A stretch of DNA of 64,000 nucleotides from Chloroflexota bacterium (GCA_022826725.1 JAJDUF010000010.1:62001-126000), one strand, 5' to 3'; numbered from the stretch's first letter, positions 16,380-24,787 are shown. Program-made: numbers and translations. Notes: generated by a model from the sequence alone, not told the origin.

Positions 16380-17693
16380 ATGGGTACGTATCCGTCCCGC
16401 CGGCGACTTGGCATCCGTAAGGTCGCGGTGCGGGAGGTCGAGCACCTGCGGGTCCACTACGATCCGACGCTCTATATGTACGGGCCCAACCGTGGGGGCA
16501 TCTGGAACTTCGGCGACGGTGAGCTGGCCGTGGCGTACCTGGTGGGGCCGGTGGATTACGAGGCCCCGCTGGCGCCGCTCCGCACGGGTCGGCACGCCTA
16601 TCCGATCACCGAGCGCGGGGCCAAGGCCGGCGGCGTGCTGCTCAGTCGCTCGTTCGACTACGGGCGGACCTGGCCCGATAGCGAGCGCACGTGGATTTGG
16701 CACAACGACCGGACCCTGGATGAGATTCTCGACTGGCTGCGCCCGGTCACACCGGAGCAACGCGAGCAGATTGATCTCACCGACCCCGATGCGATCATTC
16801 ATTTCTGCCACGGCGAGTATTTGCAGTTTCCGTTCGGCGGGCGCCTGCTGAACGCCTCGCCAGGCGACCCGGGCATCAACTTTCACCTGGGGCGCCGCGA
16901 GCATCCCCCGTCCTTTTCCCTACGCAGCCGGGACCGTGGCCGCACTTGGGAGCGCCACGCCACGCTGATCGAGGGGCCTTCGTGGGCGCCGGACGGCGGG
17001 CTGCTGTGCGTGAACCTGGGCCACGTGCAGTTCGACAACGGGGTGCTGGGTATTGTGGGCAGCACTAACCACCGCAACACCGTCTGTTTCTACGTGAGCT
17101 ACGACCACGGCCTGAGCTGGCAATACGTGAGCGAGGTGGCCAGCGCGCGGCGGGCGCCCGACTACAAACACGGCTACAGCTATTTGGGGGTGCATCGGCT
17201 GCCCGATGACCGGCTGATGTGCCTCATGCACCAGCTCCCCGAAAACTGGCCCCACGTGGCGTTTTCGGAAGACGACGGGATGAGCTGGTCAGTGCCACGG
17301 GCGATTGTCAGCCCCGGCACGTACAGCTTGCCGCTGACCGGGCCGCTCCCGGACCGGGCGCCTGGGGACCGCACCGGCCCGCGGTACCGGTCGCCGCGTG
17401 GCCTGGTGCTACGCGACGGGCGCATTGTGGTCTTGTTTGCTCGCCGCGAGTATCCGGCACGCGGGGGACGCGGGATACTGGGCGTGGTCAGCGACGATCT
17501 GGGCGAGACGTGGAGCGAGGAGTTTGTGGTGCGCGGTGACGCCTACACGTGGGACTTGGGCTACGAGGTGTTCACCGAGCTGCCGGACGGACGGATCTTC
17601 GCCGCCTACTGGATCACCTCGCGGGACGGCGAGCCGGTGCCGGAGTCGGCGTGCGTGCGGTATATCGCCGGGAGCTTCTTCCGGCTGGAGTAG
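16380..17693 (+). CDS. Sialidase-superfamily (BNR/Asp-box) propeller protein
   Basis: A 437-aa six-bladed-propeller protein. Five Asp-box repeats (SxDxGxTW type) can be seen: 'SRSFDYGRTW', 'SRDRGRTW', 'SYDHGLSW', 'SEDDGMSW' and 'SDDLGETW'. This spacing is typical of exo-alpha-sialidases and related glycan-binding or hydrolysing proteins. No signal peptide is present, which is unusual for a sialidase, so an intracellular role or a non-sialic substrate is possible. The ATG at 16380 has AGGAGAGGAG just upstream; the frame is open further to 16326. The last 50 codons are duplicated at 19260-19420. Confidence 0.82.
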   Translation: MGTYPSRRRLGIRKVAVREVEHLRVHYDPTLYMYGPNRGGIWNFGDGELAVAYLVGPVDYEAPLAPLRTGRHAYPITERGAKAGGVLLSRSFDYGRTWPDSERTWIWHNDRTLDEILDWLRPVTPEQREQIDLTDPDAIIHFCHGEYLQFPFGGRLLNASPGDPGINFHLGRREHPPSFSLRSRDRGRTWERHATLIEGPSWAPDGGLLCVNLGHVQFDNGVLGIVGSTNHRNTVCFYVSYDHGLSWQYVSEVASARRAPDYKHGYSYLGVHRLPDDRLMCLMHQLPENWPHVAFSEDDGMSWSVPRAIVSPGTYSLPLTGPLPDRAPGDRTGPRYRSPRGLVLRDGRIVVLFARREYPARGGRGILGVVSDDLGETWSEEFVVRGDAYTWDLGYEVFTELPDGRIFAAYWITSRDGEPVPESACVRYIAGSFFRLE

Positions 17694-17769
17694 GTGTCGG
17701 GGTTTAGTCGGGCAGCAGAAGGCCAGGCCTTGATATCATCGGCATTCATTTCTGTTATCACCATATACG

Positions 17770-17798
17770 TTGACAACCGCTGTGGTTATAGGTATCAT
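17770..17798 (+). promoter_or_regulatory. Near-consensus sigma-70 promoter, possibly leaderless
   Basis: TTGACA (17770-17775), a 17-bp spacer and TATCAT (17793-17798) make the best housekeeping promoter in the window. Transcription would start at about 17805, one base before or at the ATG at 17806, so the mRNA would be leaderless. The spacer contains an AACC-GCTGT-GGTT inverted repeat (17775-17787) that could be an operator for the XRE domain encoded downstream. Confidence 0.75.
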
Positions 17799-17805
17799 TC
17801 AGGTC

Positions 17806-18738
17806 ATGGCACCAATCAGACCTGACCACTACAGCTTCGCATTTCAGCCGGAGACCCTGGAGGGGTTGCGGAAGCAACTCGGATTGACTCAGGCCGCACT
17901 CGCAGAACTCCTCGAGATTCCAGTCAATACGGTTTCCCGGTGGGAGAGGGGTGCCAACACCCCCGATGCTAATGCCTTAGCAGCAATCTTCTCGATAGCT
18001 AAGGACAGTGGTATCACGCCTCAGTTCTTCACGAGGAGGGCAAGTTTGATGGAAACACAGAACCAGAGGACCAAGCTGCTGTTCCCATGGGATTTTCAGA
18101 ACCGTGGCCTAGATGCGTCCGAGGTCGAGACAGAGTGGCGCTACATGCGTAAATACATAGACTTGCTCTTTCCTCGCTCGCGGGCAAGCCGCCAGTTTTG
18201 GGCCTACACAGCCCCGCATCAGTACCAAGCGGCCGCTAAACTCGAACCGCTGAAGTTCGAGGTTTTTACGAGCTACTTCGACGCCGATAGCCAACTGGTC
18301 CAAGACGTCAAGGAAGAGTGTCAGAAACGGCCCACCAGAACGATCCTCATACTGGCGGCGGACGACGGCAACTACGCCGAGCTGCTGCGGGATGCAAGAG
18401 AGGCGGGGGTGGATGTCTACATCTGGGGTACCGATAACTGTAGTGATCGACTCCGGCGCGTACTTGCGGACGGCCATTTCATCCACTGGGATGCTCCGTT
18501 TGTAGTGACAGAGTGCGTGGAGGTTATTAAGGAACTACGTGGAAAGTCCATCACTAGGTCCGAATTTGGAAACCAGTGCAAGGCGCGCCTGGACGAATCA
18601 GAGATCTACCCCTACGATGTCGGGTTCAGCAACAACCACCCCTACAGCAGTCTCCTACGATGGCTTGAACGTCAGGGCCTTGTGGTCATCAAGAAGGCGT
18701 CCGGGAAGCGGGATGCCATCTCTATCGCTCTGAAGTGA
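17806..18738 (+). CDS. XRE-family HTH protein fused to a NYN (PIN-like) nuclease domain
   Basis: A 310-aa protein. Residues 16-70 are a Cro/C1-type helix-turn-helix ('LRKQLGLTQAALAELLEI', 'NTVSRWERGANTP'). Residues 88-235 look like a NYN/PIN-like RNase domain: 'FPWDFQNRG' replaces the usual first-strand D...N, 'FDADSQ' and 'ILILAADDGNYAELLRDA' carry further acids, then 'GVDVYIWG'. The last 75 residues look like a winged helix ('YSSLLRWLERQGLVVIKK'). Known NYN proteins cut RNA; fusion to XRE suggests an autoregulated RNase or toxin-like protein, which is inference. A near-consensus promoter ends at the start codon and no ribosome site is seen. Base composition is lower in GC than neighbours, which suggests acquired DNA. 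Confidence 0.72.
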   Translation: MAPIRPDHYSFAFQPETLEGLRKQLGLTQAALAELLEIPVNTVSRWERGANTPDANALAAIFSIAKDSGITPQFFTRRASLMETQNQRTKLLFPWDFQNRGLDASEVETEWRYMRKYIDLLFPRSRASRQFWAYTAPHQYQAAAKLEPLKFEVFTSYFDADSQLVQDVKEECQKRPTRTILILAADDGNYAELLRDAREAGVDVYIWGTDNCSDRLRRVLADGHFIHWDAPFVVTECVEVIKELRGKSITRSEFGNQCKARLDESEIYPYDVGFSNNHPYSSLLRWLERQGLVVIKKASGKRDAISIALK

Positions 18739-18795
18739 GCCGCCGGTCAGCCTGGATTGCGGCTTCCGGCCCAATGACGAGGGCTAGACGAGTGG

Positions 18796-18872
18796 TATAC
18801 TGGCGACGGAGCCAGCATGGTACTGTAAAGTGCCGCCGAGTCGTTGTAGAACGCTACTGGCTTCACTTTCCT
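18796..18872 (+). repeat. 75-bp element, copy 1
   Basis: It begins with GGTATACT (-10-like), then GGAGCCAGCATGG, ACTGTAAA, GTTGTAGAACGCTACTGGCTTC and a T-rich end (read in parts). A close relative lies at 19468-19542. The outer GAGCCAG/CTGGCTTC pair is an inverted repeat that would fold the RNA into a hairpin. It sits just upstream of the 95-aa ORF at 18897. Confidence 0.7.
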
Positions 18873-18896
18873 TATTAAGGTCGGCGCGAGGCATTC

Positions 18897-19184
18897 ATGG
18901 ACGCTCATCAAACTCTTGCTGAAGCGACACACCGTTATCTCGCTACTGACATATCGCTTGCCGAATTGTGGGATGTTGGGTGTCAGTTCGACCATCGGTT
19001 CGGACAACTGCCAGTGAATCACCTCGAACGACGGCTGATGGCTGCCATCGTACAGGGCATGACCTTGATGGATGACGGCATTGGTACCGAAGATGATCTG
19101 CGGCGAGTCTTGCACCAAGAGTTGGCTACCACCCCGTCCCTGCTCGCGGCTGGAGCCGCTTCCCTCGCTGAACAGCCCGCCTGA
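18897..19184 (+). CDS. Hypothetical protein, 95 aa
   Basis: An acidic 95-aa protein of predicted helices ('MDAHQTLAEATHRYL', 'EDDLRRVLHQELATTPSLL'). I do not recognise a family. The ATG follows copy 1 of the 75-bp element by 24 nt; only a weak GCGAGG ribosome site lies before it. It lies in the lower-GC patch between the XRE-NYN gene and the sialidase tail, in the same direction as both. It may be a cargo gene associated with the repeated element. Confidence 0.45.
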   Translation: MDAHQTLAEATHRYLATDISLAELWDVGCQFDHRFGQLPVNHLERRLMAAIVQGMTLMDDGIGTEDDLRRVLHQELATTPSLLAAGAASLAEQPA

Positions 19185-19259
19185 ATGCCTAGGATAGTTG
19201 TTGGCAAGAGCGGCTACAAGTCCAAGTTGCACCCAGGGTGGCGCAGATGCGGCCGCCCC

Positions 19260-19420
19260 GTGACACCTACACGTGGGATTTGGGCTACGAGGTGTTCACC
19301 GAGCTGCCGGACGGACGGATCTTCGCCGCCTACTGGATCACCACGCAGGAGAGCGAGGAGCCGGTCCCCGAGTCGGCCTGCGTGCGCTACATCGCCGGGA
19401 GCTTTTTCCGGCTGGAGTAG
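19260..19420 (+). pseudogene. Tail of a second sialidase-like gene
   Basis: These 161 bp encode the last 52 residues of a sialidase-like paralogue, from 'DTYTWDLGYEVF' to 'AGSFFRLE' and a TAG stop. They match the end of the intact gene (17536-17693) at roughly nine bases in ten by eye, with one extra codon in 'TTQESEEPVP'. No propeller blades remain upstream. Most of a tandem copy appears to have been deleted or replaced by the XRE-NYN/small-ORF segment. Confidence 0.85.
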
Positions 19421-19467
19421 GGGGCGGGGGGTTAGCCGCAGTTTTGCGAACAGGAGGAAGGGAGCGG

Positions 19468-19542
19468 TACACTGACAGTGAAGCCAGCATGGCACTGTAA
19501 ATTGCTGCTAGGGGCGTTGTAAAACGCTACTGGCTTCACATT
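19468..19542 (+). repeat. 75-bp element, copy 2
   Basis: It matches 18796-18872: TACACT, GAAGCCAGCATGG, ACTGTAAA, GTTGTAAAACGCTACTGGCTTC and a T-rich tail (read in parts). The outer GAAGCCAG and CTGGCTTC arms are a perfect 8-bp inverted repeat. It lies upstream of the 43-aa ORF at 19621, as copy 1 lies upstream of the 95-aa ORF. Confidence 0.7.
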
Positions 19543-19620
19543 CTTTTCACGGACGGTGACAAGGACAGCCACGCCCGCGAACCGTACCGACGCTGAAGCT
19601 AATATACAAGGAGAAAGAAC

Positions 19621-19752
19621 ATGGACCGCGAACAAGCCTTGACCATCCTACGAGACATTGACGACACACTAAATCGCCTGGCCCAAGATGAGACTAAGCG
19701 GCCCCAAGTACGGCCATTCAGGGAGGAACGCAATGATATTGTGCGTAGTTGA
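19621..19752 (+). CDS. Very small ORF (43 aa) with strong ribosome binding site
   Basis: The ATG is preceded by AAGGAGAAAGAAC, one of the best ribosome sites in the window. The product 'MDREQALTILRDIDDTLNRL...' is a charged amphipathic helix ending at a TGA. The same frame stays open for another 32 codons after that TGA, to a TAG at 19848, and reads like more helical protein ('ETICSLLFDLLTTIDNTF'). Either this is a complete micro-protein or a 75-aa protein broken by one stop. No family recognised. Confidence 0.4.
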   Translation: MDREQALTILRDIDDTLNRLAQDETKRPQVRPFREERNDIVRS

Positions 19753-20167
19753 AAGGAGGGTAAATCAGTAGAAACGATATGCAGCCTGCTCTTCGATCTG
19801 CTAACGACTATTGACAACACGTTCAGCACGCCTACTCCCCAACAAATGTAGGTGCGCGTGGCTCCCTATACTCCTGCTCATTGATATGTAGTTGGAGCCG
19901 CACTCCTCGGTCATCCTGTTTCGCCAAACGGCAAAGCGCAGCAACGAAGTCACATACCGCATCAGAGTGTGGGCACTGCGCAGGCACCTGCGCTCTATCG
20001 TTCACCAAACAGCGAACGGTTCGAGTGCTGCTAGGCTGACGGACACTAGCAACAACTCAGGACCTACGCCTGTCCTACGGGTATACGCCGGCCACTCGGA
20101 GGGCCTGGGGGGCTGGTATCTTGCGGACATGCCCTAGGACGGGGTAGTACAGGGCGGGAGGCTTGTG
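19753..20167. other. Gene-poor 415-bp gap
   Basis: Apart from the open frame that continues the small ORF to 19850, I see no convincing gene, repeat or RNA here. The base composition is lower in GC than the flanking SDR gene. The ribosome site of that SDR gene (GGGAGG at about 20156) lies at its end. Confidence 0.5.
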
Positions 20168-21007
20168 ATGGCCGGCTCATTGGAGGGGAGAGGTGACGTG
20201 CCAGGACCGCACAACTACACGGGAAACGGGGGTGCGGGCCTGGCGTCGTCAGCTGCGCTGGTTACGGGTGGCGGCTCGGGTCTCGGTCGGGCGACGGCGT
20301 TGGCGTTTGCCCGGGCCGGTGCCAGAGTCGTTGTTGCCGACGTGGATACCGAGGGGGGCGCGGAAACGGTCCGGCGAGTCGTAGCGGCCGGGGGCGAGGC
20401 GCTGTTTGTGCGGACGGACGTCGCGCAGGCTGCCGAGGTCGAGGCGCTGGTCCGCAAGACCGTGGCCGCCTATGGTCGGCTAGACTGTGCCTTCAATAAT
20501 GCCGGCGTCTCGACACCGCAGGCCGGTGGTGGCGGCCTCATCCACGAGCACCCGGAGGACACTTGGGATCGGATCATCAGCATCAACCTCAAAGGGGTAT
20601 GGTTGTGCTTGAAGTACGAGATTAGCCAGATGCGCCGGCAAGGGGATGGTGGTGCCATCGTCAATACGGCCTCGATCTATGGCTTGGTTGGCTCTGGTCG
20701 GGGCGGTAGCGCCTACGCGGCCAGCAAGCATGGGGTGGTGGGCTTGACCAAGGCGGCCGCGCTGGAGAACGCGCAGCAGGGTATCCGGGTCAATGCGGTG
20801 TGCCCCGGCTTTATCGAGACGCCAATGGTGGAGCAGATTTTTACCCAGCGGCCGGAGCAGGAAGCGCAGATGATCGCGGCTCATCCGCTGGGGCGGCTGG
20901 GCCAGCCGAACGAGGTGGCGGAGACGGTCGTGTGGCTCTGCTCGCCGTCTGCCTCGTTCATTACCGGGCACGCGCTGCCCGTGGACGGCGGCTACGTCGC
21001 GCAGTAG
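20168..21007 (+). CDS. Short-chain dehydrogenase/reductase (SDR)
   Basis: A 279-aa classical SDR. The cofactor loop 'TGGGSGLGRA' lies at about residues 34-43, 'ADVDTEGG' places an Asp after beta-2 (NAD preference), and 'NNAG', 'NTASIYG' (catalytic Ser), 'YAASK' (Tyr/Lys) and the C-terminal 'LPVDGGY' complete the set. About 30 extra N-terminal residues precede the first strand. GGGAGG lies upstream of the ATG; a GTG one codon earlier is possible. It is followed after 17 bp by an LLM-class flavoenzyme, so the two likely form an operon for oxidation of an alcohol or hydroxy-acid substrate. Confidence 0.92.
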   Translation: MAGSLEGRGDVPGPHNYTGNGGAGLASSAALVTGGGSGLGRATALAFARAGARVVVADVDTEGGAETVRRVVAAGGEALFVRTDVAQAAEVEALVRKTVAAYGRLDCAFNNAGVSTPQAGGGGLIHEHPEDTWDRIISINLKGVWLCLKYEISQMRRQGDGGAIVNTASIYGLVGSGRGGSAYAASKHGVVGLTKAAALENAQQGIRVNAVCPGFIETPMVEQIFTQRPEQEAQMIAAHPLGRLGQPNEVAETVVWLCSPSASFITGHALPVDGGYVAQ

Positions 21008-21024
21008 CGAGAGGAGGACGAACA

Positions 21025-21894
21025 GTGCAACTGGGGGTTGTCTTTCCACAAACCGAGTTGGGCGCCGATCCGGTCGTGATCCGCGATTACGCGCAGGCCG
21101 TCGAGGGCTTGGGCTACCACCATCTGCTGGCCTATGAGCACGTGATTGGCGCGCATCCGGACCGCCTCACGCATGGCTGGCGGATGTACACGCACGAGGA
21201 CCAGTTTCACGAGCCGCTGGTACTGTTTGCCTACCTGGCGGCGGTCACGGAACGGCTCGAATTCGTGACCGGCATCCTGATCTTGCCGATGCGGCAGACG
21301 GCGCTGGTGGCCAAGCAGGCGGCGGAGCTTGACGTGCTGAGTGGCGGTCGCTTGCGGCTGGGGGTGGGGATTGGGCGGAACCGGGTCGAGTATGAGGTGA
21401 TGAACGCGAGCTTCCACGACCGTGGCCGGCGCAGCGCGGAGCAGGTGCAGGTGCTGCGTGCTCTGTGGACGCAGGAGCTGGTGACGTTCGAGGGGCGGTG
21501 GCACACGATCAGTAACGCCGGCATCAATCCGCTGCCGGTGCAGCGGCCGATACCCATCTGGTTCGGCGGCGGGGCAGACCCGGTGCTGCGCCGGATTGCA
21601 CGGCTGGGCGACGGGTGGTTTCCACAGTTCCATCCGGGGCAGGAGGCGGAGGAGACCGTGGCGCGCTTACACCGCTATGCGCGCGCAGCCGGACGAGATC
21701 CGGCGGAGATCGGCATTGAAGGATCAGTAACGTTTGCCGGGGGCAATGAGGACGAGTGGCAGGCTCGCGCGGCGTGGTGGCGCACGCTTGGCGCGTCCTA
21801 CCTGACGGTGAACACGATGGGGGCGGGTCTACGCACGGCGGACGAGCACGTCGCCGCCCTGCGCCGTTGCCGGGAGGCACTGGCCGGGGTGTGA
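21025..21894 (+). CDS. LLM-class flavin-dependent oxidoreductase
   Basis: A 289-aa luciferase-like monooxygenase/F420-dependent reductase-type TIM-barrel protein. Signatures are 'YHHLLAYEHVIG' (active-site His region), 'EFVTGILILPMRQ', 'LDVLSGGRLRLGVGIGRN' (the family's G-G-R-G-G strand) and 'PIWFGGGADPVLRRIARLGDGW' (read in two halves). The family uses FMN or F420. The start is a GTG with GAGGAGG 7 nt upstream; the frame is open far upstream but overlaps the SDR gene. It is probably co-transcribed with that SDR. Substrate unknown. Confidence 0.9.
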   Translation: MQLGVVFPQTELGADPVVIRDYAQAVEGLGYHHLLAYEHVIGAHPDRLTHGWRMYTHEDQFHEPLVLFAYLAAVTERLEFVTGILILPMRQTALVAKQAAELDVLSGGRLRLGVGIGRNRVEYEVMNASFHDRGRRSAEQVQVLRALWTQELVTFEGRWHTISNAGINPLPVQRPIPIWFGGGADPVLRRIARLGDGWFPQFHPGQEAEETVARLHRYARAAGRDPAEIGIEGSVTFAGGNEDEWQARAAWWRTLGASYLTVNTMGAGLRTADEHVAALRRCREALAGV

Positions 21895-21896
21895 GG

Positions 21897-21998
21897 TGGT
21901 TTGGACCTAACCCCCGGCCCCTTCCCTGGCGGGGAAGGGGAGTCCGCGCGCCGCAGCGGGGGCGGTTTTGGATTCCCGCCTTCGCGGGAATGACGATC
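21897..21998. repeat. Type A hairpin followed by a 'TTCGCGGGAATGAC' palindrome
   Basis: The gap 21895-22043 holds the type A hairpin (CCCCCGGCCCCTTCCCTGGC...) and then 'GATTCCCGCCTTCGCGGGAA' with 'TGAC', identical over 24 bp to a copy at 29171-29194. Confidence 0.85.
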
Positions 21999-22043
21999 TT
22001 GCAGAGGCCCATCTATATAGGAGAGGGGCAGGAGGCGAACACA

Positions 22044-24422
22044 GTGAAGCTCGAATCGAAGGAATTGCTGAGGCGGCTCGGAGCCGGCGAGGCGGTCGAG
22101 GCGGTCTGCGCTGCCGGCGGCCTGTCTCGCGCGGAGTTCGATGCCTGGTGGCAAGCGGAGACGCGGGCGCGCGTGCCCGGGCAGAGCGGGAGCCAACGGG
22201 CGGCGGTCAACGGGGCGGTCCGGATTGACCGCAATCGGTGGGGTATTCCGCGCGTCTCGGCGGACACCGACGAGGACCTGTTCTTCGGCTTCGGCTACGC
22301 GATGGCGCAAGATCGGCTGTTCCAGCTCGACTACCTGCGGCGCAAGGCGGTGGGGCGGCTATCTGAGGTACTCGGTCCCGATGGACTAGAGTTGGATGTC
22401 GTTGCGCGCACGCTCGATCTGTGCCGGATTGCGGAAGCGGAATGGCGGCAGACGCCCGACGAAACCCGGCGGCTGGTGACGGCCTTCTCCCATGGTGTCA
22501 ATGCGGTCATTGCGGCGAGCAGGGACCAGCTGCCCATCGAGTTCGATCTGCTGGACTACGCCCCTGAGCCGTGGGCGCCGGTGGACTGTCTGGCCATCGC
22601 CGGCGAGTTCCGCGCCTACCTGACGGTGCGCCTGCCGGTGATCTTCATTCCGGAGTTGGGCAAGCGCACCCTGGGCGAGGACGCGCTCTACAGTGCGTTC
22701 CTGGAGGGCGAGGCCGACGACGAGAGCATTCTGCCACCAGGCTCGTATCCGGTCGCGCCAGTGGGGACGCAGCCGGTCGGGGCGGCGGTGGGCGACCCGG
22801 AGGAAGGTATCGGTAGCAATAACTGGGTGCTTGCCGGATCGCGATCCACGACCGGCAAGCCGCTGGTGGCGAGCGATCCGCATATTGCTTTCGCGGCGGT
22901 GTCGTGCTGGTATGAGGTGACGCTGGCCGGCGGCTCGTTCAACGTGACCGGCATGGCCTACGCCGGGATGCCGGCGGTGATGTTCGGCCGCAACGAGCGC
23001 GTGGCCTGGGGCATTACGAACAACATCTGCTCGCAACGTGACCTGTACCAGGAACGCACGGACCCAGCACATCCCGGCGCCTTTCTCTACGACGGGCGGT
23101 GGGAACCGGCGGGGGAGCGGGTCGAGGCGTTCAAGGTGCGGGGTGGCGAAACGATCCGCAAGACGATCCGTTCGTCACGCAACGGCCCCATCGTGGATGA
23201 GCTGCTGCCCGCACCAGCGCGGGCGAACGGCCCGGTGTCGCTGCGCTGGCTCGGTACAGCCTATTGCGGTTGGCTGACGTCGCTGCTGGCGATGGATCGC
23301 GCCGAAACGGTCGGCGGGCTGCGGGAAGCGGTGCGGGGCTGGCGCGTGCCGACATGGAGCCTAGTGCTGGCGGACGACGCAGGACACATCGGGTACCAGG
23401 CTACCGGCCAGATTCCGGTCCGCAGCGTGGAGGAACGGGGCTACCGCCCCGGCTGGGACCCGGCTCACCAGTGGCAAGGCTTGATTCCGTGGGAGGGGAT
23501 GCCGCGGCTGAGTGACCCGGAGCGCGGGTGGATCGCTTCGGCGAACAACCGGACCGCTCCCGACGACTTTCCCTATCCGCTGTTCGGTCGCTGGGCGAGC
23601 GGCTACCGCGCCCGCCGCGTGCGGCAACTGCTCGAAGCGGAGGCCAAGCACTCGCGTGACGACTTCGCGCGGATGCACCAAGACGCGCTCTCGCTGCGCG
23701 CCGTGGCCGGCAAGCCGGCGCTCTTACAGGCGCTTGCCGGGAGCGACGCGTCGCGGATTCAGGAGGCAGCCGGGCACCTGGCAGCGTGGGACTGCCGGAT
23801 GGAGACGGACCGCATTGGGGCAACGATCTTCGACGTGTTCTTCGGCCACTGGAGTCAGCGGGTGGCGGCGGAGCGGTTCCCGGAGGAGACGGCTGCACTC
23901 GTCGCCGGGGCGGTCGCCGGCCTGGCCACGGCGCTGCTCGCAGGCGATGAGGCCGGCTGGTTTGCGGGCGGCCAGCGCGAAGCGGCGATTGTGGCGGCCA
24001 TGGGGGCGGCGCTTGACGAGCTAACCGGCCGCCTCGGCCCGGACATGACGGAGTGGGGCTGGGGGCGGCTCCACAAGATTCACTTGCGCCACGTGCTCAC
24101 GCAGCGCGGCGACCTCGGTGCGCTGCTCGACCGTGGTGGGAGACCGGTGCGTGGGAACGGCACGACCGTCTGCAATACGGGTTTCGATCCGAACTGGGGC
24201 GCAGCGATGGGCGCCAACTACCGCCTGATTTCCGACCTGAGTACCGATCCACCCGGCCTGTGGGCCGTTGACGCGCAGGGGCAATCGGGGCACCCCGGCA
24301 GCCCGCACTACGGCGATCAGCTGACGGAATGGCTGGCCGGGCGTTATCACTTCCTGCCTCTGGACCGGGGTGCTGCCGCGCGGGAGGCAGTGACGACGTT
24401 GACACTGACGCCGGGTGGCTAG
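22044..24422 (+). CDS. Penicillin-acylase family Ntn hydrolase
   Basis: A 792-aa precursor-type amidohydrolase of the penicillin amidase family. The alpha-chain signature 'DRNRWGIPRVSADTDEDLFFG' (read in two halves) is followed by 'GYAMAQDRLFQLD'. The autoprocessing nucleophile is Ser258 in 'GIGSNNWVLAGSRS', which would begin the beta chain. 'SDPHI' and 'AWGITNN' follow at normal distance. The GTG start has GGAGG 9 nt upstream; the frame is open much farther upstream but reads through the repeat. No signal peptide is visible, whereas most members are periplasmic or secreted. Likely activity is hydrolysis of N-acyl amides, such as acyl-homoserine lactones or related amides. Confidence 0.92.
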   Translation: MKLESKELLRRLGAGEAVEAVCAAGGLSRAEFDAWWQAETRARVPGQSGSQRAAVNGAVRIDRNRWGIPRVSADTDEDLFFGFGYAMAQDRLFQLDYLRRKAVGRLSEVLGPDGLELDVVARTLDLCRIAEAEWRQTPDETRRLVTAFSHGVNAVIAASRDQLPIEFDLLDYAPEPWAPVDCLAIAGEFRAYLTVRLPVIFIPELGKRTLGEDALYSAFLEGEADDESILPPGSYPVAPVGTQPVGAAVGDPEEGIGSNNWVLAGSRSTTGKPLVASDPHIAFAAVSCWYEVTLAGGSFNVTGMAYAGMPAVMFGRNERVAWGITNNICSQRDLYQERTDPAHPGAFLYDGRWEPAGERVEAFKVRGGETIRKTIRSSRNGPIVDELLPAPARANGPVSLRWLGTAYCGWLTSLLAMDRAETVGGLREAVRGWRVPTWSLVLADDAGHIGYQATGQIPVRSVEERGYRPGWDPAHQWQGLIPWEGMPRLSDPERGWIASANNRTAPDDFPYPLFGRWASGYRARRVRQLLEAEAKHSRDDFARMHQDALSLRAVAGKPALLQALAGSDASRIQEAAGHLAAWDCRMETDRIGATIFDVFFGHWSQRVAAERFPEETAALVAGAVAGLATALLAGDEAGWFAGGQREAAIVAAMGAALDELTGRLGPDMTEWGWGRLHKIHLRHVLTQRGDLGALLDRGGRPVRGNGTTVCNTGFDPNWGAAMGANYRLISDLSTDPPGLWAVDAQGQSGHPGSPHYGDQLTEWLAGRYHFLPLDRGAAAREAVTTLTLTPGG

Positions 24423-24460
24423 TCGTCATACCCACTAGGAAGTACTCGTGTTGGCTCTGG

Positions 24461-24655
24461 TCATGAAGAGTTGGCGGCGCGGCGCGCGAGGTTTTCGCGC
24501 TTGACCTCGGCGTAGGCGCGATTGACCTCACGCTCGATCTCTTCAACTGGCACGTCCTTGAACGCCGCGCCGATTCGATCCAGAATCTCGAAACGTTCTC
24601 GGCGGTCCGCGTCTGTGCGATTTAGACGCTCACGCCGAGAGACGGTTGCGGTCAC
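24461..24655 (-). CDS. Small helical protein, antitoxin-like
   Basis: A 64-aa protein on the minus strand, convergent with the acylase gene. 'AAFKDVPVEEIEREVNRAY' followed by 'AEVKRENLARRAANSS' resembles the C-terminal helices of orphan VapB/Phd-like antitoxins. The GTG at 24655 is chosen because AAGGTGG lies a few bases upstream; a GTG at 24697 is the outer limit. No toxin gene is adjacent, so the antitoxin reading is weak. Confidence 0.5.
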   Translation of the reverse strand: MTATVSRRERLNRTDADRRERFEILDRIGAAFKDVPVEEIEREVNRAYAEVKRENLARRAANSS

Positions 24656-24787
24656 GATACCCACCTTATCTCGACCACGACGACGGGACACCGGCACACC
24701 ACTCTACGCACAGGTGTAGCAGCCAACTGCACCGCAGGCGGCGAGCGCGCTGCGGCGTCCGGCATCAGCCAGGCCGGAGCAGGTAGG

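Noticed and set aside
19621..19850. Selenocysteine at the TGA in the micro-ORF
   Set aside because: No SECIS-like hairpin, selB or tRNA-Sec is in the window, and the SelA-fold gene at 13675 lacks the tRNA-binding domain.
21756..22043. Extension of the penicillin-acylase frame upstream to 21756
   Set aside because: It overlaps the LLM gene and the repeat; GTG 22044 has a proper ribosome site and begins the conserved domain.
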